From the NCBI GenBank assembly GCA_016234485.1, contig JACRBL010000023.1:1-64000 (forward strand): a stretch of DNA of 64,000 nt. Direction: 5' to 3'. Origin of the DNA: Chloroflexota bacterium (GTDB lineage: Bacteria; Chloroflexota; Anaerolineae; Anaerolineales; Villigracilaceae). The translations under genes were made by a program, and so were the position numbers. Within the stretch, counting starts at the first letter, position 1, and the number at the start of each line of letters is the position of its first letter. Under the pieces are notes generated by a model. That model did no database searches. It was not told the DNA's origin and saw only the letters and a program-made list of their open reading frames with translations. Shown here in pieces: positions 15,113 to 24,269 of the stretch.

Positions 15113-16381
15113 ATGGAAACGATTAAAAAGAAACCCCTCCTGAGCGGATTGCTCATCCTGTTTTTGGCGGCGATGGTGTTTGCCAACATCGGCGGAAACA
15201 TGTACGGCGCGTTGTTGCCGCTTTACCTGAAAGACCTGGACGCTTCGATCACGCAGATCGGGTTGTTCTTCACGCTTTCGCAGATCGTTCCGCTGGCCTT
15301 GCAGATTTTGGGCGGCTGGGTTTCAGATACGCTCGGACGCCTGCGCGCCATTGCCATCGGAAGCGTGTTCGGCGTGATCGGATTCATCCCGCTGATTTTG
15401 GCCGACACCTGGGAATGGCTGTTGCTGGCGGTGGCGGTCGGATCGGTGGCGCGCGCGTTGGTGGGTCCGAGTTTCGACGCGTTCATCGCGGAACATTCCA
15501 CCGAGGAGAATCGCGGCAAGGTCTTCGGCATTTCACAGGCCATCTTTATGATCGTCTCGGTGGTGGGGCCTCCGCTGGGCGGTTGGCTGGCAGGCGCGTA
15601 TGGATTCAAGTTGATGTTGCTGGTGGCGGGCATTTTCTATTTCGTCGCGATGGTGATGCGTTTGGGCATGGCGCGCGAGGCCGCCAAAGGCGCCTCCGCG
15701 AAAACAGATAAACTGACCTTCGTGAGTTTGAAGACGAATCTCGGCGCGATGGCCGTGTTGATCTTTTCGGGCGGCCTGATTACGTGGATGTTGATCATTG
15801 ATGGCTTCCGCGATATTTCATTCCAATTCTCCGAGAATCTCTTCCCCGTTTACATGCAGGAGATCGGCGGGCTTTCGCTTCAGCAGATCGGCTTTGTGAT
15901 GTCCATGTTTGGCGTTGCGATGATGGTAAGCACTCTGGCGGGCGGCTGGCTTTCGGATAAGGCTGGCGAACGCGTGGGCATTGCCATGGGCATGATCCTG
16001 ATGGCGGGCGCGTTGTTCACGCTGGTGAGCATTCCCTCGGGCGCGCAGAACCAGTGGCTGTATTACGTTGGTTGGGGATTGGCGGGAGTGGGCGCGGGGA
16101 TTTCCTCTCCCGCGTACCAGTCGCTGATCAGCAAGGCCGTGCCGCAGAAGAATCGCGGCGTGGCGTTTGGCTTGTTCAGCACCAGCCTGGGACTGGTCTC
16201 GCTTCCCGCTCCGTGGATCGGCGCGCAGATGTGGGACAACGTCGGCCCGACCTTCCCGTTCACGGTGACGGCGAGCGTGTTACTGCTCTCGGTCATTCCC
16301 ATCTGGTTGAAGTTCAAGGCTCCCAAGCAGGTGGAGGAAGCGCTCGCGATCGAAGAGCCAGTGGCCGCGACGGCAGATTAG
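15113..16381 (+). CDS. MFS transporter
   Basis: The 422-residue protein has about 12 hydrophobic segments and major-facilitator signatures (GGWVSDTLGRLRAIAIG in the first half, GGWLSDKAGERVG in the second). The start ATG follows AAGGAAC. A proton-driven drug or metabolite transporter is expected; the substrate cannot be read from sequence. It lies between two SHOCT/DUF4097 modules. Confidence 0.88.
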   Translation: METIKKKPLLSGLLILFLAAMVFANIGGNMYGALLPLYLKDLDASITQIGLFFTLSQIVPLALQILGGWVSDTLGRLRAIAIGSVFGVIGFIPLILADTWEWLLLAVAVGSVARALVGPSFDAFIAEHSTEENRGKVFGISQAIFMIVSVVGPPLGGWLAGAYGFKLMLLVAGIFYFVAMVMRLGMAREAAKGASAKTDKLTFVSLKTNLGAMAVLIFSGGLITWMLIIDGFRDISFQFSENLFPVYMQEIGGLSLQQIGFVMSMFGVAMMVSTLAGGWLSDKAGERVGIAMGMILMAGALFTLVSIPSGAQNQWLYYVGWGLAGVGAGISSPAYQSLISKAVPQKNRGVAFGLFSTSLGLVSLPAPWIGAQMWDNVGPTFPFTVTASVLLLSVIPIWLKFKAPKQVEEALAIEEPVAATAD

Positions 16382-16400
16382 CGATAATGATTTCCTTTCC

Positions 16401-16470
16401 CATGTAGTAGCGGCTCTGCGAAGCGCCCTGTAAAGGGTCAGCCGCTGACGACTAAAGTCGTCACTACATG
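16401..16470. repeat. Palindromic repeat family C, copy 1
   Basis: CATGTAGTA at the left end is matched by TCACTACATG at the right. Inside are GCGGCTCTGCGAAGCGCCCT and GGGTCAGCCGC, then ACGACTAAAGTCGT. A related copy occurs at 27800-27897. Confidence 0.75.
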
Positions 16471-16505
16471 GGGGAGGAAGCGTAGAAATCCGAAAGGAGG
16501 CACAA

Positions 16506-16892
16506 ATGACGACGACAGAAGAAAGATTGAAGATCTTGAAGATGATCGAAGACGGAAAGATCAGCGCAGAGGAGGGAGCCAAGTTGCTGGCCGCACTCAG
16601 CGAGGGACGCCGCGGGGGGCCGGGAATGCCCACGCCGCCGCGCCCGCCCGCAGGTCCGCGCTGGTTGCGAATTCGCGTCACCGATGTGAATACGGGACGG
16701 TCGAAGGCCTCGGTTCAAATCCCTCTCGATCTGGTGGATGCGGGCATGAAGATCGGCGCGCATTTCGCGCCCGAAGTCAACGGCGTGGATATGAACAATG
16801 TGATGCAGGCCATCCGCACGGGCATGACGGGCAAGATCATTGACGTGATGGATGACGCCGACGGCGAACACGTGGAAATTTATGTGGAGTAG
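16506..16892 (+). CDS. SHOCT-like small protein
   Basis: The 128-residue protein follows the strong site AAAGGAGG. It begins with the helical hairpin LKILKMIEDGKISAEEGAKL seen in the genes at 13166 and 14269. A Pro-rich stretch and a domain with RIRVTDVNTGRSKASVQIPL follow. No signal peptide or membrane span is visible. It is followed 4 bases later by the DUF4097 gene, repeating the pairing of the first module. Function is unknown. Confidence 0.78.
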   Translation: MTTTEERLKILKMIEDGKISAEEGAKLLAALSEGRRGGPGMPTPPRPPAGPRWLRIRVTDVNTGRSKASVQIPLDLVDAGMKIGAHFAPEVNGVDMNNVMQAIRTGMTGKIIDVMDDADGEHVEIYVE

Positions 16893-16896
16893 AGCC

Positions 16897-17739
16897 ATGT
16901 CTAACTCAATTCTGGAAAAGACGTTCACCGTCTCTGGCGAGGCCAAGCTTTCTCTGGGCAACATTCGCGGCTCGGTGGATATTCGCGCGGGTGCGGACGG
17001 CGTCATTGTTGTGAAGGCCGAGAAATTGACCAACACGGGCGACGCGGAAAGCACCGTCATCGAAATGACGCAAGACTCCGACGGCTCGGTGAAGGTGAAG
17101 ACGCGCTTCACGGATTATTGGCTGGGCTGGCTGTTTGGCTCGAGGCCCTGCGAGGTGAATTACATCGTCACCGCGCCGCGCTCGTGCGCGTTGAATGTGA
17201 ACGGCGTGAGCGCCGACGTGACCGTGGAAGGCTTCGAAGGCGATTCTTCTTTCAAGACCGTGAGCGGAGATATGAGCGTGCGCGCGATTAACGGATCGCT
17301 CTATTTTGATTCCGTCAGCGGCGATTTGCAGTTGGCCGACCTGGCGGGCGAGTTGCGCTTCAACACCGTCAGCGGCGACATCAACGGCGAGCGGCTGGCG
17401 GGCGCGGTGCGTTTGAACACCGTTTCGGGCGACATTGATTTTGAAGAGTCGAACCTGCCTTCGGTCAGCGCGTCCACTGTCAGCGGGGAGGTGACGATGG
17501 AGACGGGATTGGGCGAAGGCCCCTACTCGTTCAAATCGGTCAGCGGCGATCTCACGTTGAAAGTTCCTGCGGACGCGCATCTCAGCGCCGAGCTTCAAAC
17601 TTTGAGCGGCGACCTTTCGGTGAAACTACCTGTCACTTTGATATCGCGGCACAATGGCAGACAATCCGTGGACGCGCAAGGCGGAGGCGTTCGCGTCTCC
17701 CTCAACAGCGTCAGCGGCGATATGCGAATTAAATCGTAG
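16897..17739 (+). CDS. DUF4097-family beta-helix protein
   Basis: The ATG at 16897 (MSNSILEKTFTVSG) gives 280 residues; the frame is open upstream within the preceding gene but not conserved. Most of the chain is a beta-helix made of repeated [VI]SGD units (TVSGDMSVRAI, SVSGDLQLADL, TVSGDINGERL, TVSGDIDFEES, SVSGDLTLKV, SVSGDMRIKS). No secretion signal is visible. It pairs with the SHOCT-like gene just upstream. Function is unknown. Confidence 0.8.
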   Translation: MSNSILEKTFTVSGEAKLSLGNIRGSVDIRAGADGVIVVKAEKLTNTGDAESTVIEMTQDSDGSVKVKTRFTDYWLGWLFGSRPCEVNYIVTAPRSCALNVNGVSADVTVEGFEGDSSFKTVSGDMSVRAINGSLYFDSVSGDLQLADLAGELRFNTVSGDINGERLAGAVRLNTVSGDIDFEESNLPSVSASTVSGEVTMETGLGEGPYSFKSVSGDLTLKVPADAHLSAELQTLSGDLSVKLPVTLISRHNGRQSVDAQGGGVRVSLNSVSGDMRIKS

Positions 17740-17856
17740 TAATTTGTGTAAAAACAACTTCCCGCTTTCAAAGTTCGCGAGCAGTTGAACTGCTGACGAA
17801 GCGCCGAACTTAGAATTAAATCGTAACGCGGAATTCATTCCGCAAAGGAAACCTTC

Positions 17857-19200
17857 ATGGAAGACACCGCTCCCCGCCCAACGGGCATGTTCGCATTTAC
17901 CATCGTCTGGCTTGGACAAATCGTTTCGGTGCTGGCAAGCGCCATGAGCCAGTTTGGCCTCACCATCTGGATGTATGACCAGACCAAAAGCGCGCTGGCC
18001 ATGGGCATGATGCAGGTCTTTTTCATCACGCCCTTCCTGCTCATTTCTCCCATTGCAGGCGTGATGGTGGATCGTCATAACCGCAAACTGATGATGATGG
18101 TGAGCGACATTGCCGCGGGCATCGCCACCACGCTCATCCTGATCTTCATGGCGATGGGATGGTTGGAATTCTGGCACATGTATTTCGCTTCGGTCATCTA
18201 CGGTTTGGGGATGGCCTTTCAGTGGCCTGCCTATTCCGCCGCCATCACCACCATGGTCCCGAAAGAACAGCTCGGACGCGCCAATGGCATGATGTCGCTG
18301 ATCGAAGCGGGGCCAGGCGTCTTTGCCCCCATTCTGGCGGGCGCTTTGCTTCCCATATTAAAGTTGACGGGACTCCTGTTCTTCGATGTCGCCACCTTCC
18401 TGCTGGCAATCGGCGCGCTGATGTTCGTCCACATTCCGCAGCCGCGTATTACGGAAGAAGGCCAAAAGGCGCAGGGAAGCATTTGGAAGGAAGCCGCTTA
18501 CGGGTTTCAATATATTTTCAAGCGCTCCAGCCTGCTTGGTTTGCAACTCATATTTTTTACGGGCAATCTATTTTCGGGCATCGCGTATACCGTCCTCGCA
18601 CCGATGATCCTTGCGCGCACGGCCAGTGACAGCCTTCAATTTGGCGTGGTTCAAACTGCAGGCGCCATTGGTGGACTCGTGGGCGGCGTCATCATGAGCG
18701 CCTGGGGCGGCTTCAAAAAGCGCACCCATGGCGTTTTGGGCGGCTGGATCTGGAGCGGGTTGGCGTTTGCCGTCGTTGGTTTCGCGGGCGGGTTGCCGAT
18801 CTGGATCACTGGCGTGGCCCTCGGTGCATTAGTCGGCCCCCTCATCAACGGCTCGAACCAGGCCATCTGGCAATCGAAGGTCGCGCCCGATTTGCAAGGC
18901 CGCGTTTTTTCCGCTCGACGTTTGATTGCCTGGTTCACGAATCCGATCTCGCCCATCATCGCGGGCGTCCTCGCCGACTATCTACTCGAACCCGCCGCGA
19001 TTGCAGGGACAGGCTTGCCCGGCGCGTTCTCCTGGCTGGTTGGGACAGGCCCCGGCGCGGGCATGGGACTCTTGATCGTCTTCTGTGGGCTCGCCGCCGC
19101 GGCCGTCGGGTTGGCGGGTTATTTCAACCCAGCCATCCGCGAAGCCGAAACGATCCTTCCCGACCACGATCAATTGAAACCTGCGGAAGCGGCTGCCTGA
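17857..19200 (+). CDS. MFS transporter, EntS-like
   Basis: The 447-residue protein has about 12 hydrophobic segments, with GVMVDRHNRKLMMMVSDI in the loop-2 position and the MFS_3 type outline (FTIVWLGQIVSVLASAMSQF near the N-terminus) found in enterobactin exporters and macrolide efflux proteins. The start ATG follows AAAGGAAACCTTC. It probably exports a small molecule; the substrate is unknown. Confidence 0.87.
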   Translation: MEDTAPRPTGMFAFTIVWLGQIVSVLASAMSQFGLTIWMYDQTKSALAMGMMQVFFITPFLLISPIAGVMVDRHNRKLMMMVSDIAAGIATTLILIFMAMGWLEFWHMYFASVIYGLGMAFQWPAYSAAITTMVPKEQLGRANGMMSLIEAGPGVFAPILAGALLPILKLTGLLFFDVATFLLAIGALMFVHIPQPRITEEGQKAQGSIWKEAAYGFQYIFKRSSLLGLQLIFFTGNLFSGIAYTVLAPMILARTASDSLQFGVVQTAGAIGGLVGGVIMSAWGGFKKRTHGVLGGWIWSGLAFAVVGFAGGLPIWITGVALGALVGPLINGSNQAIWQSKVAPDLQGRVFSARRLIAWFTNPISPIIAGVLADYLLEPAAIAGTGLPGAFSWLVGTGPGAGMGLLIVFCGLAAAAVGLAGYFNPAIREAETILPDHDQLKPAEAAA

Positions 19201-19202
19201 GT

Positions 19203-19312
19203 CCGTCATTGCGAGCGCTGTTCCCTGGCACCGCCTGCCAGGGCAGGTGTGCGAAGCAATCCCCGCGTGGCGAGTGGAGATTGCTTCGGGGAGATCGCCC
19301 TCGCAATGACGG
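19203..19312. repeat. Palindromic repeat family A, copy 2
   Basis: It runs from CCGTCATTGCGAG to CTCGCAATGACGG with GCGAAGCAATC and GATTGCTTCGG inside and carries the extra hairpin CCTGGCACCGCCTGCCAGG. The same hairpin variant appears at 61726-61841. Confidence 0.9.
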
Positions 19313-19351
19313 AGGAATCTGCGATCTACTAAAATAAAAATTTTCCTCCAG

Positions 19352-19388
19352 AAAAAAGCCTGACGCGCAACCGCGCGTCAGGCTTTTT
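19352..19388. terminator. Bidirectional terminator between MFS and SDR genes
   Basis: AAAAAGCCTGACGCG pairs with CGCGTCAGGCTTTTT. The stem overlaps the stop codon of the convergent SDR gene. T-runs are present on both strands. Confidence 0.92.
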
Positions 19389-20175
19389 GGATTCGCCTAC
19401 CCTGCCTCTTCAAAAGCAATGGCCCGATCCGATCAATGATCCACCCAAAACTCAACTCCGCCCACGGCACAATCTGCAACCAGCGCGGCACATAAATCAC
19501 GCGGCGCGGGCGCAATAACAATTTCCAAATTTCCCACGCCACCGCTTCCGACGTCACGCCGATTTTTTCGGTCGGAACATGCCCGCCATTTTCCTTATTC
19601 AACGCCGTCTCGCCAAACTCCGTCCGCACGGGTCCCGCGCGCACCACGCTCGCGAACACGCGCGTCCCGCGCAACTCACGCGCCAGAGCCGTGGTGAAAT
19701 TATCCAGAAACGATTTCGTCGCGCCATAAAGCGCGACGCCCTGACTCGGAATGCTCCCCGAGATCGAACCCACGTTGATGATATGCCCGCGATTTCGCGC
19801 CCGCATCCCAGGCAAAAACAGCGACGTGAGATGCGCGGTCGCCGCCACGTTCGTCTCCAACATCTCCCGCGCGGTCTTCCATGTCATCTCGCTGTAATAA
19901 CCGTACCAACCGAACCCCGCGTTATTGACCAGGACATCCGCCGCCCCGACCTGCTCAAACACCCGCGCTCGCTCCACTTCGGACCTCAAATCGGCCGCGG
20001 CCACCTCAGCCCTTCCCCCCGCTGACGTGATCTCCGCCTGCAAGCCGAGCAGTCTCTCCAACCGCCGCGCCACGAGGAACACCCTCATCCCCATCCCCGC
20101 GAGCTGACGCGCCGTCGCGGCCCCAATCCCCGACGACGCGCCAGTGACAACTGCGGTTTTATCCTGCCAGTTCAT
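19378..20175 (-). CDS. Short-chain dehydrogenase/reductase
   Basis: The 265-residue protein has the Rossmann motif TGASSGIGAATARQL (about 12-26), NNAGFGWYG, catalytic Ser in NVGSISGSIP, and the YGATKSF motif with catalytic Tyr and Lys. It is an NAD(P)-dependent oxidoreductase of the classical SDR type with a hydrophobic C-terminal part. GGAAAGGA precedes the ATG. The substrate is unknown; the neighbour DegV hints at fatty acid or lipid metabolism. Confidence 0.92.
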   Translation of the reverse strand: MNWQDKTAVVTGASSGIGAATARQLAGMGMRVFLVARRLERLLGLQAEITSAGGRAEVAAADLRSEVERARVFEQVGAADVLVNNAGFGWYGYYSEMTWKTAREMLETNVAATAHLTSLFLPGMRARNRGHIINVGSISGSIPSQGVALYGATKSFLDNFTTALARELRGTRVFASVVRAGPVRTEFGETALNKENGGHVPTEKIGVTSEAVAWEIWKLLLRPRRVIYVPRWLQIVPWAELSFGWIIDRIGPLLLKRQGRRIQKA

Positions 20176-20209
20176 TTTTCCTTTCCGTAGGTCGGAATGG
20201 CATTCAGAC

Positions 20210-21067
20210 CTACAACCCCTCCATCAACTCCATCGGCACCACCGCCGCGCCGACGATACCCGGTCCCGTATGCACGCCCAGCACAGGCGAGATGCGCATC
20301 ACTTCGATTTTCGCCACGTTGAGTTTCTGCTTGAACTCCTCGGCCAGATGATCGGCCTTCTCGGCGAAACGTCCATGTAGCACAGTGACCCATAGCGGAG
20401 TCTGCCCGTATTTTTCGCGCAGGTGATCCGCGATGGCGGTCATGGACTTGCCAATCGTCCGCTCGGTTTTAACGGTGGAATATTTGCCATCCGTGTCCAC
20501 GCGAATGATCGGTTTGAGATTCAACAGCGCGCCTGCGAGGGCTTTCACGCGTCCGATGCGCCCGCCGCGCGCCAGATATTCCAGCGTGTCGAGCGTGTAT
20601 ATGACTTCGGTCTTCTCGCGGATTTTCTCCAACCGATCTTGAATGGCCTGCCAGGCCCAACCCGCCTTATCGGCCAGCGCGGCGGCTATCACCTGGAAGC
20701 GCTCGCCGCCCGAGAGGGTGAGCGTGTCCCAGTGGGTCACGTCCGCTTCGGGTTTGGCCTGCTCGCCGCCCTCGCGCGCGGAATTGATCGTTCCGCTCAA
20801 CCCAGATGAAATGTGGATGGACAGAATCTTCTCTCCCGCGCTCGCCGCTTTGCGATACAACTCCGCGAACAATCCCGTGGACGGCATGGCCGTGGTCGGA
20901 ATCTGCGGGCGCATGGCTTCCAGCCGATCGTAAAACGCGTCAGCGCTGATGTCGGCGGAGTTCACTTCGCCTTCGGGAAATTGGATGAACAGTGGGGCCT
21001 GCACGATGCCAAGCTTTTCGAGTTCCTCGCCTGGCATATCGGCGGCACAGTCGGTAACGATTTTCAT
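20210..21067 (-). CDS. DegV-family fatty acid-binding protein
   Basis: The start at 21067 (MKIVTDCAADMPGEELEKLG) follows AAGGAG and gives 285 residues. The typical DegV pattern is visible: SSGLSGTINSA, LEYLARGGRIGRVKALAGALL, KPIIRVDTDGK, and the C-terminal GVHTGPGIVGAA. DegV/FakB proteins hold a fatty acid for phosphorylation by FakA. No FakA gene is visible in the window. Confidence 0.94.
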   Translation of the reverse strand: MKIVTDCAADMPGEELEKLGIVQAPLFIQFPEGEVNSADISADAFYDRLEAMRPQIPTTAMPSTGLFAELYRKAASAGEKILSIHISSGLSGTINSAREGGEQAKPEADVTHWDTLTLSGGERFQVIAAALADKAGWAWQAIQDRLEKIREKTEVIYTLDTLEYLARGGRIGRVKALAGALLNLKPIIRVDTDGKYSTVKTERTIGKSMTAIADHLREKYGQTPLWVTVLHGRFAEKADHLAEEFKQKLNVAKIEVMRISPVLGVHTGPGIVGAAVVPMELMEGL

Positions 21068-21095
21068 TTGAGTCTCCTTTTGAGTTTGCAAATTC

Positions 21096-21246
21096 TTTAA
21101 CCGCAAAGGACACGAAGGTCACGAAGGAAGAACGAGTGACGATCTTGTCGGTTTGATTTCGATTATCACGCGCGATGGTCAAAGAGAAATTGCCACGTTG
21201 CGCCGTCAAACAAACCTTTGTGTACTTTGTGTCCTTCGTGGTTAAA
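21096..21246. repeat. Long inverted repeat element between DegV and epimerase genes
   Basis: The left arm TTTAACCGCAAAGGACACGA and the right arm, ending in TTTGTGTCCTTCGTGGTTAA, are imperfect reverse complements separated by about 90 bases. The element fills the gap and touches the epimerase stop codon. Its outline resembles dispersed miniature inverted repeats. Confidence 0.75.
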
Positions 21247-22225
21247 AAGATTTTCTTTCCTTAAACCACTTCACCGTATCTGAAATGGTCTCATACACCG
21301 AACGCGGTTTGTAACCAAGTTCCCGCGTCGCCTTGGCGTGACTGATATTGGAATTGCTCTTCAACACCTCCAGCGAATACGGCGTAAAACGCGGCGTGGC
21401 GTGCGCGAGTTTGTAATACATTGGCGTGAATAGCGCCGCGAACTTCGCCAGGTCAAACGGAATCTTCATCTGAAAAAATTTTCGTCCCGTGATCTCGCGC
21501 ACGGTTTCCAAAAGATATCGCACCGAAATTTTATTGCCCGACAAAATGTAACTCTCGCCTCGTTTGCCTTTTTCCGCCGCGGTGATGAGGCCCTCGGCCA
21601 CGTCGCGCACGTCCACGAAATCGTACGCGCCGTCCACGTAGAGCGAGGGGCGGGCCGTGGCCGCGTCGTGGATCACCGCGCCCATCATCGAGCCGCGGTA
21701 ATCATACGGGCCGATCACGCCCGTCGGGCAGGCCACCACCGCCTCCAGTCCCGCGTGAGCCGCCTCCAACACGGCGAGAGTCGCCTCGGCCTTCGAGCGG
21801 TCATACGCGCCGTAGGGATTGTCCGCGTCGTAGGGCAGTGATTCATCAATCACGCCCGCCGACGCGTCCACGCGTTGGATCGCATGGATCGAACTGGTGT
21901 ACACCACCTTTTCCACGCCCGCTTCTTTCGCGGCCTTCAAAATATTTTTTGTCCCATCCACGTTCACCTTGCGGACGAACGGATTCGGCCCAGGCATGAT
22001 CGAGATGACGCCCGCCAGGTGGAAGATGCCGCGTACGCCGCGCAGGGACGCGAAGACCGAATCCAGATCGAGAACGTCGCCCTGCATCGCTTCCACATCC
22101 AGACCTTTGAGCGGGTCGCGGCTTTCTCCCGCGGGAATCAACGCCCGCACTTTTTCCCCGCGTCCCAAAAGTTTTCGCACGAGGACATTTCCAATATGTC
22201 CCGTCGCGCCTGTCACCAACCACAT
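21242..22225 (-). CDS. NAD-dependent epimerase/dehydratase (extended SDR)
   Basis: The start at 22225 (MWLVTGATGHIGNVLVRKLL) follows AAGGAG and gives 327 residues; the longer frame would read through a family A repeat. It has GATGHIG for NAD(P), the motif YTSSIHAIQR, and the catalytic YDRSKAEA. This is an extended SDR acting on a nucleotide sugar, flavonoid-like or steroid-like substrate. It is probably cotranscribed with the TetR gene upstream, from which repeat copy 3 separates it. Confidence 0.9.
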   Translation of the reverse strand: MWLVTGATGHIGNVLVRKLLGRGEKVRALIPAGESRDPLKGLDVEAMQGDVLDLDSVFASLRGVRGIFHLAGVISIMPGPNPFVRKVNVDGTKNILKAAKEAGVEKVVYTSSIHAIQRVDASAGVIDESLPYDADNPYGAYDRSKAEATLAVLEAAHAGLEAVVACPTGVIGPYDYRGSMMGAVIHDAATARPSLYVDGAYDFVDVRDVAEGLITAAEKGKRGESYILSGNKISVRYLLETVREITGRKFFQMKIPFDLAKFAALFTPMYYKLAHATPRFTPYSLEVLKSNSNISHAKATRELGYKPRSVYETISDTVKWFKERKSF

Positions 22226-22239
22226 ACTTGTCTCCTTGC

Positions 22240-22326
22240 CGTCATTGCGAGCGTTTGTTGCGAAGCAATCCCCTCCCTCAAATTGGAGATTGCTTCGTCG
22301 GGGCGAACACCCTCCTCGCAATGACG
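22240..22326. repeat. Palindromic repeat family A, copy 3
   Basis: It runs from CGTCATTGCGAGC to CCTCGCAATGACG with GCGAAGCAATC and GATTGCTTCGTCGG inside and fills the gap between the TetR stop and the epimerase start. Confidence 0.9.
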
Positions 22327-22334
22327 ATAAAATG

Positions 22335-22925
22335 TTAATTTTCCTCGCGCACTAAACTATTCATCATCAATTGCACGGTTTCGCGCGCCACCTTGTCCCA
22401 TTTCGCGCCTTGTGGATCGAGCAGGCTTTGGAGCAATAATCCCATCGCCGCAGAGACGATCAGCCGCGCCGCGAGATTGGGATCCACCTCCACGAACGAA
22501 CCCTCCGCGATTCCCTTTTTAATGAGCGACGCGAAATGTTTGTGGTAGCGGCGATAGGGAGCAATGCTCGCCTGCCAGACCTTGTCGTCGCGACTGGCCT
22601 GCAAGAGAAATTCAAGGAACATGGGCAGGTTATCGCTGGCAGATTCAAAAATGTACGGAAAGTAATCTGTCATCTGCTGGAAGGTTTCCGGGACGGGCTG
22701 ATCCTTGGAAGCCTCCACAGCCTGGTCGAAAATCTGCAACCAGCCATCAAGCAATGCCAGAAAAACATCCTGCTTGGTTTGGAAATGATGATAGAACGCT
22801 CCTTTGCTGACTCCGGCCTGTTCGCAAATGTTATCCACGCTGGCTTTGCCGTAGCCGTTGACTGCAAACTGTTTGACGGCGGCTTCGAGAATGCGCGACC
22901 GTGTCTCTTCGCTTCGCTGTTGCAT
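22335..22925 (-). CDS. TetR-family transcriptional regulator
   Basis: The 196-residue protein has an N-terminal HTH (RSRILEAAVKQFAVNGYGKA, VDNICEQAGVSKGAFYHHF) and a helical ligand domain, the AcrR/TetR layout. AAGGAG precedes the ATG. A perfect-arm palindrome at 23045-23058 just downstream of a candidate promoter suggests autorepression. It probably controls the adjacent epimerase gene. The inducer is unknown. Confidence 0.93.
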   Translation of the reverse strand: MQQRSEETRSRILEAAVKQFAVNGYGKASVDNICEQAGVSKGAFYHHFQTKQDVFLALLDGWLQIFDQAVEASKDQPVPETFQQMTDYFPYIFESASDNLPMFLEFLLQASRDDKVWQASIAPYRRYHKHFASLIKKGIAEGSFVEVDPNLAARLIVSAAMGLLLQSLLDPQGAKWDKVARETVQLMMNSLVREEN

Positions 22926-23044
22926 GGATCTCCTTAATAACGTGATATCTCTTCGAGATAGTTCGACCGTTTCGCTTCTTGCCTCGTCACGCGTCTCAGT
23001 TTGTCGTGGCGCGTGCTAGACATTTGTCAGTTTTGTAGAATAAA

Positions 23045-23090
23045 ACCGACTGGTCGGTATGTTTTTACCAGTGATGATTTGTACTGTCAA
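23045..23090 (-). promoter_or_regulatory. TetR promoter and operator palindrome
   Basis: On the minus strand a -35 TTGACA (23090-23085) is followed 17 bp later by a weak -10 TAAAAA (23067-23062). The operator candidate ACCGAC-TG-GTCGGT (23045-23058) has perfect 6-bp arms, the size of many AcrR-type operators, and lies at the expected transcription start. Confidence 0.7.
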
Positions 23091-23150
23091 GATGACGAAC
23101 CTTACAGGGAGTTAAGAGGAATCTCACAGCGGAGTTGAAAGACTCCCAAC

Positions 23151-23183
23151 AAAAAAAGCCTCCAGGATTTTCGTCCTGGAGGC
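23151..23183 (-). terminator. Terminator of the DNRLRE protein gene at 23203
   Basis: GCCTCCAGGA pairs with TCCTGGAGGC around a 6-nt loop. Read on the minus strand it ends in TTTTTTT. It lies 20 bases after the stop codon. Confidence 0.92.
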
Positions 23184-23202
23184 AGGTTGCATGGCGGGGA
23201 AA

Positions 23203-23907
23203 TCAAGGCGCTGTGTATTCCACAATCAATTGCGGACGCTTGATGAATGCCGCGTTTCCGCTATAGAAACTGAAGACATTGGCGATGCTGTTGTTGTTGT
23301 CGTTAATCTGGAACCGAACGCGGATCTGGGTCAGGCCGCTTCCGGTGGTTTTCTTGTTGATGAAATTTTGGGAGCCGTCCAAATTCATCACATACCATCC
23401 TCCCTGGATTGGGCTAACGACAAAGGAGCCAAGCGTCACGCTGGCAGTGGCCTTCCAATCTGCGAGTTGGAGAGCGGGCAGGCCAAATGTCCCTTTGCGG
23501 ACATCCGCCATGAATCCCTGAAACGTGATGATGGGGTTGACGCCGCCCACCACGCTTTCGCGCTGAATCTTGAGCGTCACTTTTGTGACGGTGGCGTTAT
23601 CGGGCAGGCTGGCCGTGTTGAAGGAAAGGATGCTGATGTATTGCCTGCGTTGCGCGTCGTCGCCCAGGCGCAGGGTGGTGAGGTCGCTCTTCATCGTGCC
23701 TCCCGCGTTGGTGTTTTCCCCCGATTCGAGAATCCAACCGTCTTGGAGCGCCACGGATTTGAATGTGGTTGTCGAAGCCCGAACGCTTTCCAGGTTTTCG
23801 CCCGAAGCCACACTTACTTGCAGAGATAGGACCAGCGCCAGCAGGATGACGACCAGCGCGCCCTTCCATGTGGAATTACGGTGTTTTTTCATTCTTTGTG
23901 GAAACAT
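23203..23907 (-). CDS. Secreted DNRLRE-domain protein
   Basis: The start at 23907 follows AAGAGG and gives 234 residues. A signal peptide (ALVVILLALVLSLQVSVASG) is followed by a single DNRLRE beta-sandwich domain: DGWILESGENTNAGG, LRLGDDAQRRQYISILSFNT, LPDNATVTKVTLKIQ, and C-terminal KRPQLIVEYTAP. The same domain forms the C-termini of the proteins at 24270 and 27937. It is probably extracellular or surface-bound. Function is unknown. Confidence 0.83.
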   Translation of the reverse strand: MFPQRMKKHRNSTWKGALVVILLALVLSLQVSVASGENLESVRASTTTFKSVALQDGWILESGENTNAGGTMKSDLTTLRLGDDAQRRQYISILSFNTASLPDNATVTKVTLKIQRESVVGGVNPIITFQGFMADVRKGTFGLPALQLADWKATASVTLGSFVVSPIQGGWYVMNLDGSQNFINKKTTGSGLTQIRVRFQINDNNNSIANVFSFYSGNAAFIKRPQLIVEYTAP

Positions 23908-24181
23908 AATATTTACCTCTTGTTTGTTGCGTTGGGTTGCCAACGGCCGCAGACTCACAATTGAGTCCTTCAATTTCGCTTTTATTCTACCCATGTTTTA
24001 CTCAAAATCAATCCGAACTGCCTTTCCTGAGAAAATTGATATTTTGTCCGATTTGACTTCCCCACGGACATTTCGCGCCTCTCCTCGACTTGAGCCGGGC
24101 GCGGCCTTCGGACGCGTTTTCCTCCCTTTGGGAGAAAAAAACCTGGCGTGTATTGGCGGGTTGCCAATCCGCCCCACGTTT

Positions 24182-24252
24182 CGCTATCCAAATTCAGAAA
24201 CTTTGGATAGCGATATTAAAGCAAGTAGGGCGAGATAACATCTCGCCCTACT
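24182..24252 (-). terminator. Two hairpins downstream of the 24270 gene
   Basis: CGCTATCCAAA/TTTGGATAGCG (24182-24212) and GTAGGGCGAGA/TCTCGCCCTAC (24226-24252) form two stems; the second lies just after the stop codon and may terminate transcription, although its T-run is weak. The rest of the 23908-24269 gap shows no gene. Confidence 0.5.
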
Positions 24253-24269
24253 TTTGAAGTCATTCACGC

